Origin: Lysobacter sp. S4-A87
GTDB taxonomy: Bacteria > Pseudomonadota > Gammaproteobacteria > Xanthomonadales > Xanthomonadaceae
Direction: 5' to 3'
Length of the DNA stretch: 64,000 nucleotides
Assembly: GCF_022637455.1 (NCBI RefSeq)
Contig: NZ_CP093341.1
Span: 3,286,001-3,350,000, forward strand
Shown here: piece by piece, positions 52,702 through 59,998 of the stretch
Position numbering within the stretch: position 1 is the stretch's first letter
Layout of the letters: the number at the start of each line of letters is the position of its first letter
Program-made: the position numbers and the translations under genes
Notes under the pieces: model-generated
Told to the model about the DNA's origin: nothing
Databases searched by the model: none
Seen by the model: only the letters and a program-made list of their open reading frames with translations

Positions 52702-52908
52702 TCAATCAAGTCGGCTCAGGCCGCGGACGCGGACCTGCGCCGGCTTGACGTCATGGGCATCGGCTGCCTGCGCGCGGATGCGCACCAGCACTTCGGCCGG
52801 GTCGAGCTCGTCACCCGGCGCAACCGTGTGCACCAGCGTCGACTGGCCCCAGACCCGCAGGTGGTCGCTCAGTTGTATTTCGTAATCGGCGAAGTAGCAG
52901 TAGCGCAT
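52702..52908 (-). CDS. 68-residue protein between AroQ-like genes
   Basis: A small acidic protein, starting MRYCYFADYEIQLSDHLRVW. No signal peptide, membrane helix or known motif is visible. It starts six bases after the stop of AroQ-like copy A and ends 44 bases before copy B, so it is part of the same operon. It may be a partner of the flanking proteins, but this is a guess from layout. Family not recognised. Confidence 0.55.
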   Translation of the reverse strand: MRYCYFADYEIQLSDHLRVWGQSTLVHTVAPGDELDPAEVLVRIRAQAADAHDVKPAQVRVRGLSRLD

Positions 52909-52914
52909 GGAAGT

Positions 52915-53343
52915 TCACGTGCCAACGTGGATGTCGTTCTCGCACTCCGTGCAACCCAGCCACTCCAGTGCGATGGAAAGAGCAAGCACGTAACCTTGCG
53001 CGCCATAACCATCGATGACGTTGAGCGGGGTTCCCACGCGCTCGAACGATCCGGTTCGGTCGGCATGCACCTCGATGTAGGGCACGCCGACGAGATTGAG
53101 CGCAGCGTCGAGTTCACCACCGACGTGGGCGTCGGGACCCGGGTCGAGCAGCAGGAACTCGGTGCTCCTGCCGTCGAGCCGGCGCAGTCGATCCAGGATG
53201 TCCGACGCGTTGCGGCAGCTGCACACCGCGACCGTCTTGCCTGCCTGGGACGCCCTTTCGACCAGTTGTGACACGACTTCGCGTGGAAGGCCGTGGGCAC
53301 CGAAACGAGCGCCGTCGGGTGCGGCGAGGATGGCGATGGACAT
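52915..53343 (-). CDS. Degenerate type II dehydroquinase-like protein, copy A
   Basis: This 142-residue protein resembles AroQ in its second half: FLLLDPGPDAHVGGELDAAL to the INPGAYTHTSVALRDAL block, VGVPYIEVHADR to VPVIEVHLSN, and IDGYGAQGYVLALSIAL to the C-terminal GFGAxGYxLAL helix. The N-terminal NGPNLNLLGxREPxxYG loop is absent, and the Asn and His of the substrate site are changed or missing. It is probably a non-catalytic relative. It opens the three-gene operon, with GGAG eight bases before the ATG, and is divergent from a LysR gene. Copies A and B differ enough to be old paralogs. Confidence 0.6.
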   Translation of the reverse strand: MSIAILAAPDGARFGAHGLPREVVSQLVERASQAGKTVAVCSCRNASDILDRLRRLDGRSTEFLLLDPGPDAHVGGELDAALNLVGVPYIEVHADRTGSFERVGTPLNVIDGYGAQGYVLALSIALEWLGCTECENDIHVGT

Positions 53344-53528
53344 CGATTGCTCCGTTCTTGACCAGTGCGCAGTTTTCGGCAGCGCCTCGTAAAACCTCCA
53401 TTCGCGTACCAGCGCGCCGGCGTAAGCGGCGCGTAAATTCGCTGACAGCCACGGGCTACGTCATGGGCGTACGCCGCGGCCACCTGGCGGAGTACGATGC
53501 CAAAGGCTCCCATCGAGCGCCCGCGCAC

Positions 53529-54440
53529 ATGGATCGCATCGAAGCAATGAAGATCTTCATTGCGGCACTGGACGAAGGCAGCCTCGCCGGCGCCAGTCGC
53601 AGGACGGGCCGTTCGCCCGCCGCGGTGAGCCGGGCCGTCGCCTCGCTGGAAGCACACGTAGGCGTGCCGCTGCTGCACCGGACAACACGCTCGATCAAAC
53701 TCAGCGAAGCCGGTGAGCGCTATGCCACCGCATGCCGCAGGGTGCTTGCGGACCTGGAAGAGGCTGACCGCCAGGCGGCGGGCGAGCGCTCGGTGCCGCG
53801 CGGCACGCTCACGATCACCTCGACTGTCTTTGTCGGCGTGGAGATCCTGCGGCCGATCGTCGATGCCTTCATCGACGAGTACCCGACGGTCAATGTGCGG
53901 ATGCACCTGCTGGAGCGGCCGGTCAACCTGATCGACGAAGGCATGGACCTGGCGCTGCGAATCACGCACCTGGCCGACTCCACGCTGGTGGCCCAGCGCG
54001 TCGGCGAAGCGCGTCGCGTTGTGGTTGCCTCACCGCGCTACCTGTCGACCCATCCCCGCATCGCCGAACCGGGGGACCTTGCCAAGCATCCGATCATCGC
54101 CATGGCGCACATGGGGCTGGATGCCTGGAGCTTTCCGCCACCGGAAGGTTCGTCGATCGCCCGATCCGTTTCGTTCTCGCCGCGCCTGGTGGTCAACAAC
54201 GTGCGCGCCGCGATCGCTTCCGCGGTGGAAGGCCACGGTGTCGCCCGCCTGCTCTCGTACCACGTCGCCGCTGAGATCGAGCAGGGCGATCTGCAGATCG
54301 TGCTGGAGGATTCGGAGCCGGCGCCGCTGCCCGTGCACCTGGTGTCACCCTACGGGCGACTGTCCGTGCCGAAGGTGCGCGCATTCGTCGACTTCGCGCT
54401 TCCGCGCCTGCGCGCCAGCTTCGCCCGCCTGAGCGGGTAA
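53529..54440 (+). CDS. LysR-family transcriptional regulator
   Basis: A 303-residue LysR regulator. The N-terminal winged helix-turn-helix is at about 1-60 (AMKIFIAALDEGSLAGASRR, TGRSPAAVSRAVASLEAHVG). The effector domain is at about 90-295, with RITHLADSTLVAQRVGE typical of the CrgA/DsdC-like group. It is divergent from the AroQ-like operon (185-base gap) and precedes an SDR gene on its own strand, so either may be a target. The ATG 53529 was chosen at MDRIEAMK. Confidence 0.9.
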   Translation: MDRIEAMKIFIAALDEGSLAGASRRTGRSPAAVSRAVASLEAHVGVPLLHRTTRSIKLSEAGERYATACRRVLADLEEADRQAAGERSVPRGTLTITSTVFVGVEILRPIVDAFIDEYPTVNVRMHLLERPVNLIDEGMDLALRITHLADSTLVAQRVGEARRVVVASPRYLSTHPRIAEPGDLAKHPIIAMAHMGLDAWSFPPPEGSSIARSVSFSPRLVVNNVRAAIASAVEGHGVARLLSYHVAAEIEQGDLQIVLEDSEPAPLPVHLVSPYGRLSVPKVRAFVDFALPRLRASFARLSG

Positions 54441-54583
54441 CACCGGCGATTGTTGCGTTTGGCGGAAGGGTGTCTGCCGGAGGGCGGCGATTCGCAAACA
54501 GCACCCGTGCTCCTAGATTGAGGTTCGTCGGTAGCCAAGCGTTTCTGGCTCCGATCCCCCCCACATCCAAGAGTACAAACATC

Positions 54584-55294
54584 ATGAGCAGTTCAAGCAA
54601 AGTCGTTATCGTCACCGGCGCCTCGCAAGGCATCGGCGCCGGCGTGGTCCAGGCGTTCCGCGATCGCGGCTATCGGGTCATCGCCAACTCCCGCAACATC
54701 AAGGCCTCGAACGATCCGGACATCCTGACGGTCGCCGGCGACATCGCCGAGCGCGAAGTCGCCGAGCGGATCGTCCGCGAGGGCCTGGCGAAGTTCGGTC
54801 GCATCGATACGCTGGTCAACAACGCCGGCATCTTCAACGCCAAGCCGTTCACGCAGTACACGCAGGACGACTACGCCAATGCCATCGCGGTCAACGTCGG
54901 CGGGTTCTTCAACATCACCCAGCTGGCTGCCGCCGAGATGGAGAAGCAGGGCTCGGGCCACGTGGTCACCATCACCACCAGCCTGGTCGACCACGCCATC
55001 GACGGCGTGCCGTCGGTGCTGGCGTCGCTGACGAAGGGCGGCCTCAATGCGGCCACCAAGTCGCTTGCCATCGAGTACGCCAAGCGCGGCGTCCGGGTGA
55101 ACGCGGTCTCGCCTGGGGTGATCAAGACCCCGATGCATGCCGCGGAAACCCACGAGTGGCTGTCGGCGCTGCACCCGGTCGGCCGCATGGGCGATATCGC
55201 CGACGTCGTGCAGGCGGTGCTCTATCTCGACTCGGCCACGTTCGTGACCGGCGAGATCCTGCACGTCGATGGTGGCCAGAGCGCCGGTCACTGA
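54584..55294 (+). CDS. SDR-family protein lacking catalytic Tyr
   Basis: A 236-residue short-chain dehydrogenase/reductase. The NAD(P)-binding TGASQGIG (11-18), NNAG (78-81) and C-terminal FVTGEILHVDGGQSAGH are present, and Ser132 is in place. The YxxxK signature is changed: Lys150 is kept, but the Tyr position is Ala146 (VPSVLASLTK). Standard reductase activity is therefore doubtful, although the fold and cofactor site look intact. It follows LysR on the same strand and precedes DUF1330. Confidence 0.85.
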   Translation: MSSSSKVVIVTGASQGIGAGVVQAFRDRGYRVIANSRNIKASNDPDILTVAGDIAEREVAERIVREGLAKFGRIDTLVNNAGIFNAKPFTQYTQDDYANAIAVNVGGFFNITQLAAAEMEKQGSGHVVTITTSLVDHAIDGVPSVLASLTKGGLNAATKSLAIEYAKRGVRVNAVSPGVIKTPMHAAETHEWLSALHPVGRMGDIADVVQAVLYLDSATFVTGEILHVDGGQSAGH

Positions 55295-55381
55295 AGGAAG
55301 GTCCTGCGTCTGGCGGCCATTGGACAGGCCGCCAGATGTCCACAGCATGCGGCGGCCGCAAGGCCGCCCGGGAGGCATCAG

Positions 55382-55675
55382 ATGAAGAAGGGTTACTGGG
55401 TCATCGCGTGGAAAGCCATCTCCGATCCCGCCGCCGTGGAGCGCTACATCGCGCCCGGCACCGACGCGATCCTTGCGCATGGAGGTCGCATCCTGGCGGG
55501 AGGCCTGCCGGACAAGGCGTATGAGGAAGGCCAGTCGTCCCGGCTGGTGCTGGTGGAGTTCGACAGTCTGCAATCGGCCATATCCGCCTACGAGAGTGCG
55601 GACTATCAGGCGTCACTGATCCATCTGGTCGGCGCGGCCGAGCGCGACGTCCGTGTCATCGAAGGCCTTGCCTAG
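55382..55675 (+). CDS. DUF1330 protein
   Basis: A 97-residue cytoplasmic protein with the ferredoxin-like DUF1330 fold: KKGYWVIAWKAISDPAAVERY, GGRILAGG and LVLVEFDSLQSAISAYESADYQ. It is the last gene of the LysR-SDR-DUF1330 run. These proteins resemble dimeric alpha/beta-barrel monooxygenases but mostly lack known function. Confidence 0.87.
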   Translation: MKKGYWVIAWKAISDPAAVERYIAPGTDAILAHGGRILAGGLPDKAYEEGQSSRLVLVEFDSLQSAISAYESADYQASLIHLVGAAERDVRVIEGLA

Positions 55676-55712
55676 CAAACCAGCAGTTGCATTCCGGTGC
55701 GCGCCTGCACCT

Positions 55713-56669
55713 TCAACGGAACGAGGCGCGTATTTCTTCGATGGTCCGGTTGCGATCCTGCAGATGCGGGTAGTGGCCGATGCCAGGCAGCACGGCAAAC
55801 GGGAGGTTGGCCTTCTGGCTGAACTCCACCGCCATGTCCTGCTTGATGTAGAGATCCTTCTCGCCCCAGACCACTTTCACCGGCGTCTTGAGCCGCGCGA
55901 GGTTCGACTCGAAGTACTGCTGGTCCCGCGTGAAGTGCGAGTAGTAGTGATAGAAGGCGTCCACTGACGTCATCTCCCCCTGGCTCCATCCGCGCGCCAT
56001 GTCGTCACGGAACTCAGGGGAGATCGCGTAGCGCGCTTCCTCGGGAAGGCCGCGGTAGAACGTATTGGCGAGAATCTCGTCCCGATGCTCGTTCATGTAG
56101 GCGCGGGTCGGCTCTGCCGTTGGTGCCGACTTGAGGTTCTGCAGGCTCTCGTACATGTACTGGGGCCGATCGAACGGAGCGAAGTCGCCGACGATGATCG
56201 TTCGCGCGATGTCGGGCTGTTCTAGTGCCAGCAACAGTGCCGGCAGCGCTCCGATGTCGGTTGCGTAGATCGTCAGGCTCGACCGGTCGATGCCTGCCTT
56301 GTCGATGTACTGCTCGAGGACGTGCGCATAGTCCCTGGGGGCGTAGGCGAACCTGTCCGCCGCCGGGCGCGATGAAAGCCCGTAGCCGGGCCAGTCGAAC
56401 GCGTGCACTTCGTAGTCGTCGCCCAGCGCGATGGCGATTTCCTGCCAGGCATGGACGGTTTCCGGGAAGCCGTGCAGCAGAAGCACGGTGCCCTTGGCTG
56501 CCGTGTTGTGCACGACCATGCTGCGCAACGACATGTCCCTGTCGATCTCGACGAATCCGATGTCGGCTTTCCGCTCAGGTTTGCCCGGATCATGGGCGCA
56601 GCCGGATGCAATCAGGGAACCGGTCATGAGGACACTCCCGATCAGGTTCTTGAAGGATGACTTGAACAC
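55713..56669 (-). CDS. Lipoprotein alpha/beta hydrolase with Asp nucleophile
   Basis: The 318-residue precursor has a lipoprotein signal with ASGC (Cys24), so it is likely outer-membrane or periplasmic. The alpha/beta hydrolase core has HGFPET (66-71), and the nucleophile elbow YATDIGA carries Asp138 instead of Ser. The catalytic His299 is in GIGHYPHLQD. An Asp nucleophile is the mark of epoxide hydrolases and haloalkane dehalogenases. Start is GTG 56669. A TetR-type operator lies upstream of its neighbour DUF2798. Substrate unknown. Confidence 0.8.
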   Translation of the reverse strand: MFKSSFKNLIGSVLMTGSLIASGCAHDPGKPERKADIGFVEIDRDMSLRSMVVHNTAAKGTVLLLHGFPETVHAWQEIAIALGDDYEVHAFDWPGYGLSSRPAADRFAYAPRDYAHVLEQYIDKAGIDRSSLTIYATDIGALPALLLALEQPDIARTIIVGDFAPFDRPQYMYESLQNLKSAPTAEPTRAYMNEHRDEILANTFYRGLPEEARYAISPEFRDDMARGWSQGEMTSVDAFYHYYSHFTRDQQYFESNLARLKTPVKVVWGEKDLYIKQDMAVEFSQKANLPFAVLPGIGHYPHLQDRNRTIEEIRASFR

Positions 56670-56690
56670 GTTCTGTTGCCCCGTTGCACG

Positions 56691-56912
56691 CTACGGGATC
56701 AGCCGGTCTACCTGCGCCTGCAGGCGCGGGCCGACCAGCAGGATCGCCGGGATGACGATCAGGTAGCCCACGCCCCACGAACGCAGCCACGTCAGGGCGA
56801 AGTCCTCGGTGAACCCGAGGTTGAGGGCGAGCAGGGCGAAGGAAATGATTCCGGTGGTGACTACGCCCATCGAAAGGGCGAAGGCGATCTTGCGTTTGAG
56901 ATGGGTGTTCAT
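56691..56912 (-). CDS. DUF2798 membrane protein
   Basis: A 73-residue protein with two membrane helices (about 8-30 and 45-65; KRKIAFALSMGVVTTGIISF). This matches DUF2798, small inner-membrane proteins of unknown function. The TetR operator at 56933-56946 lies 21 bases before its start. It is followed by the lipoprotein hydrolase with 21 bases between. Confidence 0.85.
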   Translation of the reverse strand: MNTHLKRKIAFALSMGVVTTGIISFALLALNLGFTEDFALTWLRSWGVGYLIVIPAILLVGPRLQAQVDRLIP

Positions 56913-56932
56913 GGGGTCATCCGGAGATTGAG

Positions 56933-56946
56933 ATACCGAGCGGTAT
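56933..56946. promoter_or_regulatory. TetR operator, DUF2798 side
   Basis: ATACCGAGCGGTAT is an inverted repeat with the same ATACCG-NN-CGGTAT core as the site before the tetR gene. It lies between the tetR stop and the DUF2798 start. Confidence 0.75.
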
Positions 56947-56965
56947 ATTCGTGGGCGAGAAAAAA

Positions 56966-57550
56966 TCACGTCAGGGCGACGATGGAGTGTTCCACCGCGG
57001 ACATGACGAGCTTGCTGTATCGGGTGTTGCCGGTCAGGCGTGACAGCATGATGGAACCTTCGATCGTGGCGATCAGCGTCACCGCAGTCTGCTCCGCATC
57101 GACGTCCTTGCGGAATTCGCCGGCGGCGATGCCCGCCTCGACGACCGCGACGAGATGCTTCTTCCAGCCCAGAAACGCCGCCTTGGCTTTCTCCCTGAGG
57201 GCAGGGTGGGTGTCGTCGGCCTCGATGGCGGTGTTGAGCAGGGGACAGCCACCCTCGGGAAAGTCGCTGGGCAGCCTGGTGTAGGCACCCGTGATGGCGA
57301 GCAGCCTGTCCTTGTTGGAGGCGTGCCTGTCCATCTGCGCCCGGACCGCGGCCTGTGCCTGTGCCCAGTTGTGTTCGAACGCGGCCAGGGCCACTTCTTC
57401 CTTGTTGGCGAAGTTGCCGTAGATGCTTCCCTTGGTCAGCCCGGTGGCTTGCTCCATGTCGGCCAGGGATGTGCCGGCATAGCCCTTGACGTTGAAGACC
57501 GGGGCGGTCTTCTCGACGATCAGGTTGCGGGTTCTTTGCGCCTTGTTCAT
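56966..57550 (-). CDS. TetR/AcrR-family repressor
   Basis: The 194-residue protein has the N-terminal TetR helix-turn-helix (about 9-55: VFNVKGYAGTSLADMEQATG, LTKGSIYGNFANKEE) and a C-terminal ligand domain. ATG 57550 lies two or three bases after the predicted transcription start, so the mRNA may be leaderless. It is the first gene of a unit with DUF2798 and the lipoprotein hydrolase, all on the minus strand. Two ATACCG-NN-CGGTAT palindromes flank it, so it most likely controls itself and the two downstream genes. The inducer is unknown. Confidence 0.92.
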   Translation of the reverse strand: MNKAQRTRNLIVEKTAPVFNVKGYAGTSLADMEQATGLTKGSIYGNFANKEEVALAAFEHNWAQAQAAVRAQMDRHASNKDRLLAITGAYTRLPSDFPEGGCPLLNTAIEADDTHPALREKAKAAFLGWKKHLVAVVEAGIAAGEFRKDVDAEQTAVTLIATIEGSIMLSRLTGNTRYSKLVMSAVEHSIVALT

Positions 57551-57558
57551 GGCGACAA

Positions 57559-57585
57559 AATATACCGATCGGTATGCATTGTCAA
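57559..57585 (-). promoter_or_regulatory. tetR promoter with operator in the spacer
   Basis: On the minus strand a perfect TTGACA (57585-57580) is followed after 15 bp by TATATT (57564-57559); TATTTT at 17 bp is an alternative. The 14-bp palindrome ATACCGATCGGTAT (57562-57575) fills the spacer, the classic place for repression. Predicted start is near 57552. Confidence 0.78.
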
Positions 57586-57628
57586 CACATTCCCGCAGCG
57601 GGTGCCGGGCAGCCTCCGGCATCCGCAT

Positions 57629-58867
57629 TCATTCCTGCAGCACCGGCCTGAGCCCGTCCTGGTCGCGCTGCGCCGGTGCGGTCGGAAACAGCATCGCGAT
57701 GGCCGCGGCGGCCAGACCCACCGCCATCGAACCCACATACAGCCACGTGTAGCTGCCGAAGCGGTCGTACAGCCAGCCGCCCATGAGCGGGCCGAGCGCC
57801 ATGCCCAAGCTCGAGAGCATGTTCATGGCGCCAAGCACCGTGCCCAGGATGGCCGGACTGAAGGCATCGCGTGCGAGCGATGCGTACAGCGGCATGGTGC
57901 CGCCGTAGGCCATGCCGAACACGAGCGCCACGGCGTAGAACCCGTCGAGCTGGCTGACTTTCAGGTAGGCCACTGCCGCCAGTGCCTGGATCAGTAGTCC
58001 GGCGACGAGCACCGGCTTGGCGCCGATGCGATCTGCCAGTGCGCCGCACAGCAGTCGACCGCCCAGCCCGGCCGCACCTTCCATGCTGTAGATGGTGACC
58101 GCGGCGGTGACGCCGAGGCCGCACCCGACCGCATAGCTGACGGTATGGAAAATCGGCCCGGAGTGCGCCGCGCAGCAGGCGAAGAAGGCCAGCGCCAATA
58201 TGATGAACGGCTTCGACTTCAACGCCTGGGTGGCGGTCATCGCCTGCGTGCTGGCGGCGTCGGCAGTGTCCCTGGCCGCCGGAACCGCGCGGATGAACCA
58301 CACCGCAGGCAGCGTCAGCGCCCACGCCAGCACGCCGACGATCAAGAGTGTCTGGCGCCAGTCGTAGTGGCTGATCAGCCACGCCACCAGCGGCGACATC
58401 GTCATCGGTGCCACCCCCACGCCGGCCGAGACCAGCGAGATGGCCAGGTTGCGGCGCCGATCGAACGAGGCGGCAGTGGCGGCAATCACCGGGGCGAAGA
58501 AGCTCGACGACGCCACCCCCAGCAACACGCCGAAACTGAGCTGGAACTGCAGCAGGCTGCCGGCGCGACTGGCCAGCACGCACGACAGTCCGAGCAGCAG
58601 CGAGCCGGCCAGGACGATGACCCTCGGCCCGAACCGGTCGCTGAGCATGCCCCAGCCGAAGCCGGCGAATGCACCGCTGACGAAGGCCAGGGTCAGGGCG
58701 CTGGACAGGCCGGCTCGCGACCAGCCGGTCGCGGCGCCCATCGGCGCCAGCAGCACCGCCAGGGAGAAGATCGCGCCGATCGCGACGCAGCCCAGCAGGG
58801 CGCCGGCGGCGACGAGCGCCCAGTTGCGGTCCATCGACGGTGAGTCAGCGGAAGGGGAGCCGTTCAT
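57629..58867 (-). CDS. MFS transporter
   Basis: A 412-residue major facilitator protein with 12 predicted helices. The A-motif-like GWGMLSDRFGPRVIVLAG follows TM2, and GGRLLCGALADRIGAKPVLV repeats it after TM8. The layout is of the oxalate/formate antiporter-type (OFA) or drug-efflux-type families. ATG 58867 was chosen for its GGAG; ATG 58888 is an alternative. Substrate not assigned. It ends 78 bases before the tetR start, so its relation to that circuit is unclear. Confidence 0.88.
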   Translation of the reverse strand: MNGSPSADSPSMDRNWALVAAGALLGCVAIGAIFSLAVLLAPMGAATGWSRAGLSSALTLAFVSGAFAGFGWGMLSDRFGPRVIVLAGSLLLGLSCVLASRAGSLLQFQLSFGVLLGVASSSFFAPVIAATAASFDRRRNLAISLVSAGVGVAPMTMSPLVAWLISHYDWRQTLLIVGVLAWALTLPAVWFIRAVPAARDTADAASTQAMTATQALKSKPFIILALAFFACCAAHSGPIFHTVSYAVGCGLGVTAAVTIYSMEGAAGLGGRLLCGALADRIGAKPVLVAGLLIQALAAVAYLKVSQLDGFYAVALVFGMAYGGTMPLYASLARDAFSPAILGTVLGAMNMLSSLGMALGPLMGGWLYDRFGSYTWLYVGSMAVGLAAAAIAMLFPTAPAQRDQDGLRPVLQE

Positions 58868-59147
58868 GCGCGCGATCTCCAGGTGCATCCGTGGCAGATA
58901 CCAGGTAGACGAACCAGCGCGGAGGTAATCGACAGCTGGGCCGCCGTCCGGGGCGCAAATCACTTGGACGCGCCGCGCGGTGTCGGTGAACGATAGCTGA
59001 CGCCGCGCGTCGACTTGAGATTGGCCTGATGGATACGGCCCTGGCTGCTACCTACGCTGGCTCGCCTGCACTCGCAGGTCGCAGCGCGTGCCTGCGAACC
59101 CAAGCCTGCGAACCAACCACAGTGGCGCCCGCGCCAAGGAGAAATGC

Positions 59148-59855
59148 ATGATCAAGCGATTGTCGGCCGAGTTCATCGGGACGTTCTGGCTGGTGCTCGG
59201 GGGCTGCGGCAGCGCGGTGCTTGCGGCCAACTTCGGTGGCGACGGCAATCCGCTCGGGATCGGGCTGCTGGGCGTATCTCTGGCGTTCGGCTTGACGGTG
59301 CTCACTGGCGCATACGCGCTGGGCCACATCTCCGGTGGCCACTTCAATCCGGCCGTCAGCATCGGCCTGTTCGCCGGTGGCCGCTTCCCGGCCGCCAAGG
59401 TGCTGCCCTACGTCATGGCACAGGTGCTCGGCGCGATCTTGGCCGGCTGGGTCATTCACCAGATCGCCACCGGCAGCACCCAGCTGGTGATCGACCTCAC
59501 GGCGCCGGGCGCATTCGCCAGCAACGGCTATGGCGAACTGTCACCGGGTGGCTACGACATGGCCGCGGCACTGTTGTGCGAAGTGGTGCTGACGGCAATG
59601 TTCCTGATCGTGATCCTCGGTGCCACCGATGGCAGGGCGCCGGCCGGTTTCGCGCCGATCGCGATCGGGCTGGCACTCACCCTCATCCACCTCATCAGCA
59701 TCCCGGTGACCAACACGTCGGTGAACCCGGCGCGATCGACCGGCATGGCGCTGTTTGCCGGCAGCGGCGCGGTCAGCCAGTTGTGGCTGTTCTGGTTGGC
59801 GCCGATTGTCGGCGGCGTGCTGGGCGGCGTCGCCCATCGCGGCTTGAAGGGCTGA
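59148..59855 (+). CDS. aqpZ: Aquaporin Z
   Basis: AqpZ is a water channel of the inner membrane. The 235 residues have six helices and two NPA loops at 67-69 (HFNPAVS) and 193-195 (SVNPARS). Filter residues Phe47, His181 and Arg196 fit a water-selective pore, not a glycerol facilitator. A strong AAGGAGAAA precedes ATG 59148. Confidence 0.96.
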   Translation: MIKRLSAEFIGTFWLVLGGCGSAVLAANFGGDGNPLGIGLLGVSLAFGLTVLTGAYALGHISGGHFNPAVSIGLFAGGRFPAAKVLPYVMAQVLGAILAGWVIHQIATGSTQLVIDLTAPGAFASNGYGELSPGGYDMAAALLCEVVLTAMFLIVILGATDGRAPAGFAPIAIGLALTLIHLISIPVTNTSVNPARSTGMALFAGSGAVSQLWLFWLAPIVGGVLGGVAHRGLKG

Positions 59856-59863
59856 CGAGGCAT

Positions 59864-59898
59864 GCTGTCCCCACGCACGCGTCGTGCGAGGGGACAGC
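59864..59898 (+). terminator. Hairpin after aqpZ
   Basis: GCTGTCCCC (59864-59872) pairs with GGGGACAGC (59890-59898) around an inner GCACG-CGT-CGTGC stem. There is no T-run. The rest of the aqpZ-recQ gap shows nothing else. Confidence 0.5.
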
Positions 59899-59998
59899 CA
59901 AGCAGGGACGCACCGGATCAGGCGCGGCTCGGCGGTGGCGCGGTAGGGTGGCCGCATGGGGTTGTAGCGCGGCGTGGGTGATGTCGCTGCGGATGCAG

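Noticed and set aside
54441-54583. Possible LysR inverted repeat (TGTTGCG ... CGCAAACA) before the SDR gene
   Set aside because: The arms are imperfect and far apart, and do not fit a normal LysR T-N11-A site.
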